A stretch of 64,000 nt of DNA from Aselliscus stoliczkanus (GCA_033961575.1 CM066741.1:1493715-1557714), one strand, 5' to 3'. Shown: positions 13,150-24,200, counted from the first letter of the stretch. Program-made: numbers and translations. The notes: generated by a model from the sequence alone, not told the origin.

Positions 13150-13340
13150 AACAAAATATGTAACAGCAAATACATGGTGATGGAAGGAGAACTGACTCTG
13201 GGTGGTTAGTGTGGTATATAGTGTGGTATATAGTGTGGTATATAGTGTGGTATATAGACAATGTATTACAGAATTGTACACTTGAAACCTGTGTAATTTT
13301 ACCAACGTCACCCCAATAAATTTAATTAAAAATACGTAAC
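13150..13340 (+). mobile_element. L1 3'-end stub with internal 12-bp tandem repeat
   Basis: It ends TTGTACACTTGAAACC..CACCCCAATAAATTTAATT, an L1 3' terminus, and contains four 12-bp units at 13209-13256. AAATATGTAACA and AAATACGTAACA flank it as near-identical duplications. Confidence 0.75.
13209..13256. repeat. 4 x 12-bp tandem repeat GTGTGGTATATA
   Basis: Four exact copies occur head to tail inside the L1 3' stub. Confidence 0.97.
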
Positions 13341-13389
13341 AAAATACATGTAACATATGTAACAAAATTTACCATCGGAACCATTCTTC

Positions 13390-14282
13390 TTTTCAGTTTT
13401 ATTGGGATATAGTTGACATAAAACGTACTAGTTTAAGGTGCACAATATAATTATTTGATTATGTGCATATATTGCAAAACGATCACCATAGTAAGTATAG
13501 TTAACATCACTCACTTCACATATAGTTGTAAGTTCTTTTCCTTGTAATGAGAACTTCTAAGATCTGCTCTCTTAGCAACTTTCAAATATGTAATACGGTA
13601 TTGTTAACTAGTATCACCATGGTAAAACATCACACCCCCAGAAGCGATTTAGCCTAACACTGGAAGTTTGTGCCTTTTGGCCCCCTTTGTCCATTTAGGC
13701 CACGTCCTACCCTCCCAGCCCCTGGCAACAACTACTCTCTGAGTTTACATGTTTAGATTCCACATGTAAGTGAGATCATACAGTATTTGCCTTTCTCTGA
13801 CTTATTTCCCTCAGCATAACACCCTCTAGGTCCATCCATATCGTCACGAATGGCAGGATGGCAGGATCTCCTTCTTTCTTACGGCTGAGCAGTATTCCAT
13901 TGTGTATCTATATATACACCACATTTCCTTTATCCATCCCTCCATTGGTAGACACTTAGATTGTTTCCATGTCTTGGCTATTGTAAACAACACTGCAATG
14001 AACATGGGGGTGCAGATATCTTTTCAAATTAGCGTTTTGGATTTCTTCGGGTAGATACCCAAAAGTGGTTTTGCTGGGTCATACAGTAGCTCTATTTTTA
14101 ATTTTTTGAGGACCCTCCATAGTGGAGGGTCCTCAATAGTGGCTGCACCAATTTATTTTCCCTCCAACAGCGCACGAGAGTTCCCTTTTCTCCACATCCT
14201 CACCAATGATTTTTATCTTGTCTCTTTGATGACAGCCATTCTAACAGGTGTGACATGACATCTCATTGTGGTTTTGATTAAC
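13390..14282 (-). mobile_element. L1 fragment, reverse
   Basis: About 890 bp collinear with the complement of L1 ORF2 end and 3' UTR: TTTATTGGGATATAGTTGAC, then GGCTATTGTAAACAACACTGC, to CATTGTGGTTTTGATTAACC. A 14-bp-arm hairpin at 14106-14136 replaces part of the expected sequence. Confidence 0.88.
14106..14136. repeat. Perfect inverted repeat, 14-bp arms, 3-bp loop
   Basis: TTGAGGACCCTCCA, loop TAG, TGGAGGGTCCTCAA. The arms are exact reverse complements. Confidence 0.97.
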
Positions 14283-14283
14283 C

Positions 14284-14502
14284 ATTTCTAAATGTACAGT
14301 TCAGTTTTGTTAAGTACACTCAAATTGTGCAACCCACCTCTAGAACTCTTTTCATCTTGCAAAATTGAAATTCTGTACCCATTAAACGGCACCCCATTTC
14401 CACTGTCCTCAGACCCTGGCAATCTACTTTCAGTGTCTCTGAATTTGACTACTCTGGGTCATTCACGTGCATTGAATCACACCTTTGTCTTTTTGTGACT
14501 GG
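14284..14502 (-). mobile_element. Old L1M fragment, reverse (left part of a split copy)
   Basis: TACAGTTCAGTTTTGTTAAG through CTGTACCCATTAAACGGC to CTTTTTGTGACTGG. The same L1 resumes at about 15488 (ATGTCCTCAAGATTCACCC) and again at 15893-15975 after later insertions. Confidence 0.8.
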
Positions 14503-14759
14503 TGGTCTTGGTCGGCTCAGGCTGCTGTAACAACTTACCACAAACTAGGTGGCTTCCACAACGAATATTTATTTCTCACGGTTCTGGAAGTCCAAGATCA
14601 GGTGCCAGTGAGGCTGGGCTCTTGGTGACAGTTCTCTTCCTGGTCATGTCTTCGCATGGTCTTTACTTAGTGCATGCATTCAGAGATAGTGACAGAAAGA
14701 TAGATAGAGACAGAGATAGAGAGATGGGGTGAGGCAGAGGGAGGGAAGATCTTGTTTCT

Positions 14760-14906
14760 CTTTTTTTTTTTTTAGCTGAGCCACCCTGCCACCTGTTGGC
14801 AGCTCAGTGGCAGCTCAGCTCGGGCTGGGGATCGAACTGCTGTTGCTCAGAGCTCAGCTCACACTCTTGAGCGAGCTCTTAACCAAGTGAGCCACTTGGC
14901 CGGCCC
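14760..14906 (-). mobile_element. SINE-B fragment (tRNA-derived)
   Basis: GCCACCTGTTGGCAGCTCAG to GCCACTTGGCCGGCCC, one tRNA-like unit with a T-run on its left. Confidence 0.85.
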
Positions 14907-15306
14907 TTCTTTTTTTTTTCTTTTTTTTTTTTATTGGGGACTTGGGGAGAGGAATGGTGTTAGGGAATTGTGGAGGGGAACACTGTGTTTTTCCAGGACC
15001 CATCAGCTCCAAGTCAAGTTGTTGTCCTTCAATCTTAGTTTTGGGGGGGTGCAAGCTCAGCTCCAAGTCCAGTCACCCCTTTCAATCATTTGCGGGTAGG
15101 CATAGCCCACCATCCCATGAGGAAGTTGAACGGGCAACCCTGTTGTTAAGAGCACGTGCACTCACCAGATAAGCCATCCTGCCACCTGTTGGCAGCTCAG
15201 CCGCAGCTTGTCTCAGGCACAGCTCAGTGGCCCATGTGGGAATCGAACCGACGGCCCTGTTGCTCAGAGCTAGCGCTCTTAACTAACTGTGCCACTCGGC
15301 CGGCCT
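14907..15306 (-). mobile_element. SINE-B, long form with two tRNA-like units
   Basis: It begins with a T-run and TTATTGGGGACTTGGGGAG, continues with CCAGGACCCATCAGCTCCAAG, then two box-B-like complements, and ends GCCACTCGGCCGGCC. It lies directly beside the previous SINE. Confidence 0.85.
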
Positions 15307-15569
15307 ATCTCCTTTTTATAAGGCCTTTTATCTCAGCATGGGGACCCACCCTCATGACCTCACCCCCCCCCAAAGGCCCCACTCCCACCTACCATCACAC
15401 TGGGTATTATAGCTTTAACAGATGGATTGAGGGGGTGGGGGGGCCACAAGCACCCAGTCCACAGCACTGGCCTGTTTCCCCGTATATAATGTCCTCAAGA
15501 TTCACCCATGTTTTAGTGAGTGTCAGAATCGCCTTCCTTTTTGAGGCTGAGATCATAGATTCGTCTTGC

Positions 15570-15776
15570 CTATTTTTTTTTTTTTGAGGGCAGTGTCACT
15601 GGCCCTCATATGTGGGACCCGAACCGGGTTTTTCCAGGACCCATCAGCTCCAAGTCAAGTAGTTGTTTCAACCTAGTTGTGGAGGGCACAGCTCACTGAC
15701 CCATGTGAGGATCGAACCTGCAATGTTGGTGTTATGAGCCTGGTGCTCTAACCACCTGAGCCAACCGGCCTCCCCT
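15570..15776 (-). mobile_element. Chimeric SINE: SINE-A 3' end fused to SINE-B body and head
   Basis: GAGGGCAGTGTCACTGGCCC..GACCCGAACCGGG (SINE-A) changes abruptly to TTTTTCCAGGACCCATCAGC (SINE-B tail) and ends with a SINE-B tRNA unit. This could be a SINE inserted in another followed by deletion, or a recombinant. Confidence 0.75.
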
Positions 15777-15787
15777 GGTTGGTTCCA

Positions 15788-15892
15788 TTTTTTTTTTTGA
15801 GGGCGGTGTCACTGGGCCTCACATGTGGGACCCGAACCGGGGCCGCTGGCCTCCCAAGCCAGCGCTTAACCACCGCGCCCCTCGGCCGACCC
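15788..15892 (-). mobile_element. SINE-A
   Basis: A T-run, then GAGGGCGGTGTCACTGGGCC to CCCCTCGGCCGACCC. GTTCCATT and GTTTCCATT flank it. Confidence 0.9.
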
Positions 15893-15975
15893 GTTTCCAT
15901 TCTTAACGTATCTTTTGGTGAGCAGACACACTCATCTCTCTTGGATGAACACCCAGGAGTGGAATTTCCACAACC
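15893..15975 (-). mobile_element. Right-hand piece of the split L1M
   Basis: CATTCTTAACGTATCTTTTGG..GATGAACACCCAGGAGTGG matches the part of L1 expected next after 15488-15565. Confidence 0.65.
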
Positions 15976-17074
15976 GGCGATTTCGGGTCCTTTCGCCTGA
16001 CACCCAGTGGCTGGGGCTGGTGGCCCGGAGCCTACCCACTGTTAGCCGAGGCCCCTGGGGGAGGAGGCTGCGCCCCAGCTTCCCCTCGCTCTGCCGGGGG
16101 CCTCCACCACCTGGGCGGGCACTCAGAGCCCAGCAACAAACAGGAACTTGAACAGGAAGTAATTGTGGGTAAAACGCTGCGTAATAATGAACACAGCACA
16201 ACTAAACCCAATCTTCAGGTCAGGGAAAGTTTTTGTTTGGTTTCCTAAATTCTAGAAAGGGAAACTGAGAAAATGAAGCCATGAGGGCACCAAGGGAAAA
16301 GGGTCAAACATCCAGATGATGGGGGGCTTTGTTCCCACCGTGGTTCTCCCGGAGGAACAGCAGAGATGGCGGCTCGGGCCCAAGGGCAGGCTTGTGCCGT
16401 GGGTTCCAGCTCTGCTCCCCATCTCGTGCAGGGCGCCCCAGGAAGAAGGGCAGCCGCCGCTCACGGGCTCTTAGCGAGCACGAGAGGTGTCGGAAACCCA
16501 CCAGCCTGAGACTCCTCAGTGTTTTCAGAACATCTGAGAGCAGAGTTCCGTCAGGAATGCCTCTCATCGTGAGAGTCTGTGGCATTTGGTGCCATGGTGA
16601 AGCCACACTGAAAGCCCCTGCAGGGTCCCACGCTAAGGGACAGCTGAGTCGGAAGAAGGAGCACTCTCTCTGGGCCCATGACACTGTCTGGAAGGAGGAA
16701 CTGGGGAGCTTTCTGCACCGACAGCCTGGTCTGGGCGCGTAGAACGCTGGGCCTGGGGCCCTCTCGTTTGACATTCCTCAGCCAGGCCTAGGGTGGCAGA
16801 GTGAGGCTCTCACCGTGAGCCCCAAATTTAACAGGGGGGGGGGCTAGGCACCAAAAAATCAGTAAGCAAGATAAGTAAAAGTTCAGTGCAATATATTTTA
16901 AAATGCAAACTAATGGCAAAAAAAAAAAAAAAAACAACTCATGATGAAGAAAACATCAATTCTTTAAACAAACGTTCGATCTGACGGTCAGGATTAGGGT
17001 GAGGTTAAGTGAGGCCGGGTCGTGTATGCCGCCGCAGAGTTAACCCACAAAGCAACTGTTAAAATTCACTGAGT
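15976..17074. other. Intergenic, no gene seen
   Basis: Mostly unique DNA with a G-run near 16836-16845 and an A-run near 16920. Frames of up to 156 codons on either strand match no family I know. Confidence 0.6.
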
Positions 17075-17153
17075 TTGGGCCAGCCGAGTGGCGCGGTGGT
17101 TAAGCGCTGACATATGAGGGACAGTGACACTGGCCTCAAAAAAAAAAAAAAAA
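17075..17153 (+). mobile_element. SINE-A with internal deletion
   Basis: GGGCCAGCCGAGTGGCGCGG..TTAAGCGCTGACATATGAGGG: the stretch between box A and the CACATATGAGGG region, including box B, is missing. A poly(A) tail follows. Confidence 0.88.
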
Positions 17154-17739
17154 ATTCACTGAGCTAATTCCCCAGATGTGCTTGGAATGAGCCACGTTGT
17201 GTTTTAATTGTCACTGTCATGCTGCTGCTATGGCCACTGCTATAGTTGTTTGCTCCCAGACAGGGAGGGGGTTGTTTCATCACTGGGTGTCGTGGGGGTC
17301 TGTGAGTCCCACCCCTGCCTCCAAAAAGGCTTTCCTCATGCTTGGGTTTTAACTTCGGTGCCCCTCACCTGCGACTGATATCCCGAAATGACCTGATCAT
17401 CGCCCTTACCCTGTATGGTGTCACCCGTTTACTCATCCACCTCCCCTGGTTACCTGGGACCTCTGGAAGGGGACAAGCAGTCCTGTCTCCCTTAGCAATT
17501 TCTCCTCCTTGGGGAAACGGTGCCTATTACATAGTAGCTACTAGAACCATGTGTATTATCTTAGGTGAGTGTGAATTATTGTCAAGAGACTTTTCCTTAA
17601 TCTTTCTTCAACAGGATTGCACCAAATGGGCTGGGGTGGGAGATGGGGGGTGGATAACAACCTTCTATGTACCTGCCAGCTTTCCTGTTTAGCCAGAAGT
17701 CACATCATAATAATAACATGATCATTACTATTTATTTTA

Positions 17740-17930
17740 GGGTGAGCATTGGGTGGGGGCTTCGCAGGTGCTACGTATTATTGTAAACGTTTTTCATGAA
17801 TTCACTCATTCGATCCTCACAAGAATCCTATAGATCAGTAATAAATTATCCCCTTTTCACAGAAACAGAGGCTCAGAGAAGTGTGTCCCCAAGATCGCTC
17901 AGCCACCGAGTGACAGAGGGCGCCAGCCCT
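17740..17930 (+). repeat. MIR-like SINE
   Basis: CACTCATTCGATCCTCACAAG..CCTATAGATC..CCCCTTTTCACAGAAACAGAGG..CAGAGAAGTG is MIR core order. Confidence 0.75.
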
Positions 17931-18499
17931 CAGGATGACCCCAGAGCCCGGGCACTAAGTGAGACTCGGCCCGGCCCAGGCCAGCAGGTCCCCACGGCCC
18001 ACACCTGTGAGAAGGCCAGCTCCATAGCCCCCGAGCCATCTTCACTTACTCCCTCCTGTAATGAGAGAGTGCCAACGGCGGGACCATACGAGGAAGAGAA
18101 AATAGATTTTGTCATTCCTCTAAGAGGCCCCACAGGTTAAAAAAGAAGCCGTTAATAGAACAAGTCTTTTGTCCTGGAATTCTTCCAGCCTGACCGGTCA
18201 GCTGGATCCCGAGCAGGCCAAGCACAGTGCCCTCCTGAAACCTGTGCTCCCAGGCCAGAAGCAGCGCCTCCCGGAGGGGGCGGTTTGCAGCCACAGCCCA
18301 AAGGCAGAGAGCCCCACTGGCAGGGGTGTGCGCCGCGCGCCTCCCCTGCGTTTGGGTTTCCGTCAGCACATTCCAAGTTTGGGTGGGTTTTTTTTAGGCT
18401 AATGTCAAGATGATCAACATTGCATGTTTTGTCCTCACTGCCCTGAATTCTTTGACACCAGGGGAGTCTAGAATGATAGAATATTTTCATTGAAAAATG
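17931..18499. other. Intergenic, no gene seen
   Basis: Unique-looking sequence. No exon, RNA gene or named repeat is recognised. Confidence 0.55.
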
Positions 18500-19460
18500 A
18501 CTTCTTGCTTATGCTCATGTTTAGAACAGTTTGTATGTTCACATTTTCAAAAGTCCAAATGATATAAAAAGGTTATAACTGAGACATAAACCTTCCACCC
18601 TACCCATTCCTCTGACCCCTAAAAATAACCGTGTGTCTTCATTTCTTTGCTTCTTTCTGCATTTCCTTTATTAAAGGTCTCTGTCTAAATACAAGAAAAT
18701 GAGGCTATATTTTCTTATAAATTCTTCTTTCCCTCCTTTCTTACATAGAAGATACCACACTCTGTACAATACTTTGCACTGTGGTTTTTATTTAATCTCT
18801 CTGGGGATCTTTCCATATTAGGGCATAAGAACGTCATTAATTTTCACAGCAGTGGGCTGGCCAGTTAGCTCACGTGGTTAGAGCGCAGGCTCATGACACC
18901 GAAGTTGCCGGTTCGATCCCCACATGGGCCAGTGAGCTACGCCCTCCACAACTAGATTGAAACAACTACTCAACTTGGAGCTGATGGGTCCTGGAAAAAC
19001 ACACTGTTCCCCAATACAAAAATTTAAAAAAGAATTTCACAGTTACATTGTATTCCATGTGAGATGGCACAAGTCCCTCACGGGTAACCGCCTGGGGTGT
19101 TTTCAGATCTTTACTGTGACAGATGGCACCATAATAAATGATCTTCAATAGGCATCATCTTCTCCCACAGTAGCGTGGCAGTAAAATAAGTCCTAGAGCT
19201 AAGAGCCAAGAGGCCAAAGAGCAAGTCCATTTTCATGGCTGACGGATGCTGCCAGCGCGCTCCTCGGAGGGGAGGCCAAGCCACCTGCACTCACCCCTGT
19301 CATGGCGACAGCGCCCATTTCCCACAGCCTCACCCATAAAGCCGTCAGACCTTCCTCCTTTTGCCAATCTGATAAGTGATAAATGGTGTCTGAGTGTAAT
19401 TTTAGTTTGCATTTATCTTATGATGAGGAAGGTTGGACATCTTTGCATAAGAACAGTGTG
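18500..19460 (-). mobile_element. Old L1 3' region, reverse, interrupted by SINE-B
   Basis: Fragments such as TTTGCACTGTGGTTTTTATTT, GGCACCATAATAAATGATC and TTTGCATTTATCTTATGATG..GGACATCTTTGCAT resemble reversed old L1. The match is diffuse. Confidence 0.5.
18845..19030 (+). mobile_element. SINE-B, monomeric
   Basis: GGGCTGGCCAGTTAGCTCACG, box B GGTTCGATCCC, GGAGCTGATGGGTCCTGG, CCCCAATAC and an A-rich tail. AATTTTCACAG and GAATTTCACAG flank it. Confidence 0.92.
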
Positions 19461-19619
19461 TTAAAAACACTTTTACGGCAAGTAACAGAAGCTTATTAGG
19501 GCTAGCGAGCTCCAGCGAAGGAAGGAAAAATTACGATACGAATTACAGAGGTGGTTTGTGCCGCCAAGAGTAGCAGGTGCCAGGAGAGACTGGAGCCAGA
19601 AAACAGGAAAATATTAGCT

Positions 19620-19680
19620 AGATTTTTTTCTCTCTCTCCCTTTCTTCCTTTCTCTCTCTCCCCCTCTATCTCTCTCTTCC
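19620..19680. repeat. CT-rich low-complexity tract
   Basis: TCTCTCTCTCCCTTTCTTCC-type polypyrimidine. Confidence 0.85.
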
Positions 19681-20144
19681 ACTTGTGAAAAACAGCCTCC
19701 CCCAACCCCTAGGGCGCTTGATACAATTTCCATCCCTCACAAGCACATCTTCTCGATTCCAAATCCCCAGAGAGAGTCCCACTGATTCATCTGTCCCCCA
19801 GTGCGTAGGGGAGGATGAGGAGAACCAGAAAATGCAGTTTCTGGGGCCCACCTATAGCAGGCGCCTGCCGGATGCCTATGGAAAACCACGGCTTCTTTAG
19901 TCATTGCCCCTCCTCCGCATGGGGCCCTGCCAAAAAGAGATGAGGCTCCTGGTTTTTCGGCAGAGAACGTTTTGGGGGACAGAAGCCTGCTCTTCCCTGC
20001 GTGGCCACCCCCACCCCACCCCCTGTGCTGTTCCATGGCAGTCCTGGTAATTCTATGGTTTGCTAGCGAGGGGTTTAGCAATAGACACATGATGCAGTCC
20101 TAGCCAATGATACATAAAGAAACATTCTCCTGTTACTGTATGTT
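19681..20144. other. Intergenic, no gene seen
   Basis: No recognised exon or repeat. Confidence 0.5.
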
Positions 20145-20660
20145 GTGTCCCTATGGGATTGTATCAATTAGCTTGTGCTACCTAACAACCAGCCCCTAAA
20201 CCTAGTGGCTTCATACAGAATCGCTTATTATTTCTGGTGATTTGATGGTTGGCCAGATGGTCCTTCTGGTATGGGCTAGCTCAACTGGGGCTGGATGGTC
20301 TAAATGGCTTCATGGGTCTGACAATGCACAAATCGGTTGGTCTAGAGGGAGTTAGCTGGCGGAGCCGGGGGTGGCAGCCCATTTCTTTTCTACCATCAAG
20401 CTAGTCCAAGTTTCATAAAATAGCGTCTCAAGTTCTGAGCAGCAAGAGACTGGGAGAAAAGCCCTAATGTGCAAGCACTTTTCAAGTGTCTTCATGTATC
20501 ACATTGCTATTGTCCCATGGACCAAACGAGTCACGTGGCTAAGCCCTAACCGGTGGAGACATAAACTGTGTCCCTTGGTGGGAGTAACTAAAAACTAGTG
20601 TAGCCATCCTTGCAACCTGTCACAGTGATGCATAACACTAACCATCTTGGGACCATGAGG
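20145..20660 (+). mobile_element. Unassigned ancient interspersed repeat
   Basis: ATTAGCTTGTGCTACCTAAC..AGTGGCTTCATACAG..GGGCTAGCTCAACTGGGGC..CATGTATCACATTGCTATTG follows a familiar mammalian repeat layout whose name I cannot confirm. 39335-39750 looks related. Confidence 0.45.
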
Positions 20661-21008
20661 GTGCCAGTCTCGGGATGGCAAATGAGAAGGCTGCTCAGTG
20701 ATGACACCGAGCAGGTGAGCTTGCTGGCCCTGGCGGGCTGCTCCCATGGAAGCTCTCAGTCTGAGAGATAATTAATTGTCCTTTCTGTTCAAGGTCGTTG
20801 AACTGGCATTCCATTCTCTTTGCATATCAGTTGAGGTGTTGGAAGACGGGGGCTCAGCTCCCAGACAACAAAAGATGGTTCATCCACAGGCAGACACCCC
20901 AAATTGGCTGGATATTTTTTAAAAAGTTTCTTTGAAGATGTCCTGGCTGATGGCATGCTTAATATGAGCCAACTTTGGGGGGGGTTACCCCAAAATCAAA
21001 TGCAAACT

Positions 21009-21661
21009 TAAGCATCCTTAATACATATATTTTTTTAAATTTTTATTTTATTATTTAGTTTTGTTATCCAAATATATATATCTTAAATCTGCTTAAAATA
21101 AGACAATGTCAAAACAAACAAAATATTTAAAAATGTAATACTGATAGAAATATTTTCTATAATTATGACAAAAAGTAATATATTGAAATACTCATACAAA
21201 TAGATAATAAAAACCTAAAGACCCCCCTCAAATAAATAGGAAGACAGAAAATTAAGCACATTTCAAAATTAATATATATTTTTAAGATTTTATTGGGGAA
21301 TTGGGGAAGGGGAACAGCCAAGTTGTTGTCCTTCAGTCTTAGTTGTGGGGGGCGCAGCTAGCTCAGCTCCAAGTCTAGTCACCATCCGGCCACCCATCAG
21401 CAGCTCAGGGCAGCTCAGCTCAAGGTGCTGTGTTCAATCTTAGTTGTGGGGGAAGCAGCCCACCGTCCCATGCGGGAGTCAAACCGGAAACCTTGTTGTT
21501 AGGAGCACGTGCTCTCACCAGCTAAGCCATCCTGCCGCCTGTTGGCAGCTCAGCTCGGGCGCAGCTCACTGACCCATGTGGGAGTCAAACCGGCGACCCT
21601 GTTCCTCAGAGCTCACGCTGTTAACCAACTGAGCCACCCGACCAGCCCTAAGCATCCTTAA
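21009..21661 (-). mobile_element. SINE-B plus 3'-transduced flank, with 13-bp target-site duplication
   Basis: The direct repeats TAAGCATCCTTAA sit at 21009-21021 and 21649-21661. Between them, on the minus strand, lie a two-unit SINE-B (21648 down to about 21275) and then about 250 bp of A+T-rich DNA unlike the SINE, ending in an A-rich tail (21022-21045). The simplest reading is one insertion that carried sequence from 3' of its source copy. Confidence 0.75.
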
Positions 21662-22439
21662 GATTATACAGAGTCCATTCAAGGACAAGAAAAGTTTGGT
21701 TCTGGGGACCAAAAACCCAAATACACACACACAGGTAAGAGGAGGTATAAAATGCACAGGACAGCACGCGTATGGTCTCTGAGGTGACACAGGCGTTACC
21801 CGGTGTTACAATCCTAAGGGACACGAGAGAGAGAGAAGGAGAAAGGTGTCACAGGGAGACTAGGAAGAACGGGTTTTACTTAACGTCAAATATGGGAAAG
21901 AGAGTCCCTACAGGAAGGGCTAAAAAGAGACCATGACATTTGTGGAAGGGTCACCTTTTTGGGGTCACACCAGCGGCGTGATCTGGAGAAAAGCAGACTG
22001 CGGTGAACTGAACGGCGAAATGAAGACACGAAAGGAGGAATAATATGTATAGACGGCTCTATTACCGAGGACGCTTTGGGTCACTCCCAGTTTAAACCAG
22101 CTTGGTGGCAGGAGAGAAGTGACGGACTTGGGGGCTCCGAAAGCTGAAACATCCAACAGGAGCTCACGTCAGCCATCCCTGGGTTCAGTTCACACTGAAG
22201 CCATCTTGCACTCCGTGTCCTGGTTCTGCTTGTCCTCTCAGGAAGCCTCTCTCCACGTGGAGACAGCATCTTCCCCAACGCTCTTGAAAAGTCTCAGAGG
22301 GGACTCTGAATGGTCCCCGTCGGGAGACCCAGCCATCCCCGAACCAATCACTGTAGCCCAGGAGACATACCCGTTAGCCTGTCTTCCACCAAACCACACA
22401 GACAGGACAAGGCTTTTATGGGGGGTGGGGGGAGTGTAT
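21662..22439. other. Intergenic, no gene seen
   Basis: Contains a GA-rich patch near 21825-21845. Frames reach 149 codons but match nothing known. Confidence 0.5.
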
Positions 22440-23700
22440 AATAGAGTCATTAGACATGACACAGGAAAGCAAGGAAAATTTGATAAATTGGACCTCATGA
22501 AAGTTTTCTCCGTGAAGGAGCTTGCTAGGAGGATGAAACTACAAACTACAGACTGGAAGAAAATATAAACCACATAACCCATAAAGGACTAGTACTGAGA
22601 CTGTATTTTTTAAAAACTCAAAACTGAACAATAGAAAAACAAACCACCCAAGGAGAAAGTGGGCAAAAGACGGGAACAGACATTTCATGGAAGAGGATAT
22701 ACACATGACAAATAAGCCCATGAAAATATGCTCACCGGCCATGAGGGAAATGCAAATTAAAACGAGAAGAATGTATCACCACACACCTAACAGAATGGCT
22801 CAAATTTAAAAATAGTGGTAACACCAAATGCTTGTACAACTGCAGGGACGCAGGATCAGCACACTGTCGGTGGGAGCAAACACAGCCACTCTGGAAAAAA
22901 GTGTGGCGCTTTCTTACAACCTAACTATGTCCGGGACTACATGAAACAAGAACACTTCTCTGCATCAAAGGACATGCTCAACAGAATGAAAAGGCAGCCC
23001 ACAGGATGGGAGGAAAACATTTGCAAGTCATATATCCGATAAGGGGTTAGTATCCAGACTAGATCACAAACCACTACAGCTCAACAGCAAATAATCAAAG
23101 AACCCAATTTAAAAATGGGCCAAGGACTTGAACAGATGTTTCTCTGAGATGATATTCCAAACGACCAGGAGGCACATGAAAACGGGTCCAACAACACTAA
23201 TTATCAGACAAATGCAAATCAAAACCACGATGAGATATTATGTCACACCCACAAGGATGGCTACTATTAAAAAAAAAAAAAAAAACAAAAAGCAGAAACT
23301 AACCAGTGCTGGTGAGGATATGGAGAAATTGGAACCCTTGTCCAGTGTTGGTGGGATTGTAAAATGGTGCAGCTGCTGCGAAAAGAAATCAAACAGCATT
23401 CAGTTTTCTTAAAAAAATAAAAAATAGGGCCAGCCGAGTGGCGTGGTGGTTAAGCGCTGGCTTCGGAAGCCAGCAGCCCCGGTTCGGGTCCCACATAGGA
23501 GGGCCAGTGACACTGCCCTCAAAAAAAAAAAAAATTAAAAATAGAATACCCTATAATCCAGAAATCCCACCTCTGAGTATGAATCCAAGAATTGAAAACA
23601 GGGTCTCAAAGTGATGTTTTGCACACCCATGTTCATGGCAGCCATGCTCACAACAGCCAAGTAGTAGACGCAGCAGGATCCCACCGTCCTCCTCACACAG
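22440..23700 (+). mobile_element. L1 ORF2 3' fragments, rearranged, with SINE-A insert
   Basis: 22470-22940 and 22940-23425 are two overlapping pieces of the same L1 region: both contain ATGAGGGAAATGCAAATTAAA/CAGACAAATGCAAATC-type sequence, so they are two copies or a duplication. SINE-A interrupts at 23427-23533, and L1 resumes to about 23700. Frames are broken. Confidence 0.8.
23427..23533 (+). mobile_element. SINE-A
   Basis: GGGCCAGCCGAGTGGCGTGG, box B GGTTCGGGTCC, CAGTGACACTGCCCTC and poly(A). AAAAATAG flanks both sides. Confidence 0.95.
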
Positions 23701-23712
23701 CTGGCTTCATAC

Positions 23713-24200
23713 GTGAGTTCGTTTCCCAGGGCTGCCATCAAAAATTACCGTAAACTCGGGGGCGACAAGGACAGAAGTTTATCCTCTCCGTTCTGGAGGC
23801 CAGGAGTCTGGAATCCACATGCTGGCAGGGCCACACTCCCTCTGGGGCCTGGAGGCAAGACTCCGGCCCGGCCCCTTCCGGCATCTGGCGGCGGTTGGCA
23901 GGTCCTCGGCTTCCTGGGCTTGTGGCCACGGCGCTCCCTCGCTGCCTCCATCTTCACACCACCTTCTCCTCTTCTGTCTGTCCCATCCCCCCTGTGTGCC
24001 TTTTATAAGGACATGTGTCGTTGGATTTTGGGCCCACCCAGATAATCCAGGCGACCTCTTCATCTTGAGATCTTTCACTTAGTCACATCTGCAAAAACGC
24101 TTTTCCCAAATTAGGTCATACTTACAAGGGTCGCATATTAAGACACGGACACATGTTTTGGCGGCGGGGGCGGGGGGTCAATATTCAACTCACTACAATG
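23713..24200 (+). mobile_element. Unassigned interspersed repeat, same family as 14503 and 29500
   Basis: GTTTCCCAGGGCTGCCATCA..TTCTGGAGGCCAGGAGTCTG, CTTTTATAAGGACA, GGTCATACTTACAAGGGTC and ATTCAACTCACTACAATG follow the same order as the other copies. Confidence 0.6.

Larger units (their letters stand above)
14503..15480 (+). mobile_element. Unassigned mammalian interspersed repeat, split by two SINEs
   Basis: CTCAGGCTGCTGTAACAACTTACC..GTGGCTTCCACAACG..TTTATTTCTCACGGTTCTGG, with the remainder at 15307-15430 (CTTATAAGGCC-like, then CCACCCTCATGACCTC). Copies of the same family occur at 23713-24200 and 29500-30105. I recognise the consensus but am unsure of its name. It interrupts an older L1. 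Confidence 0.6.
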
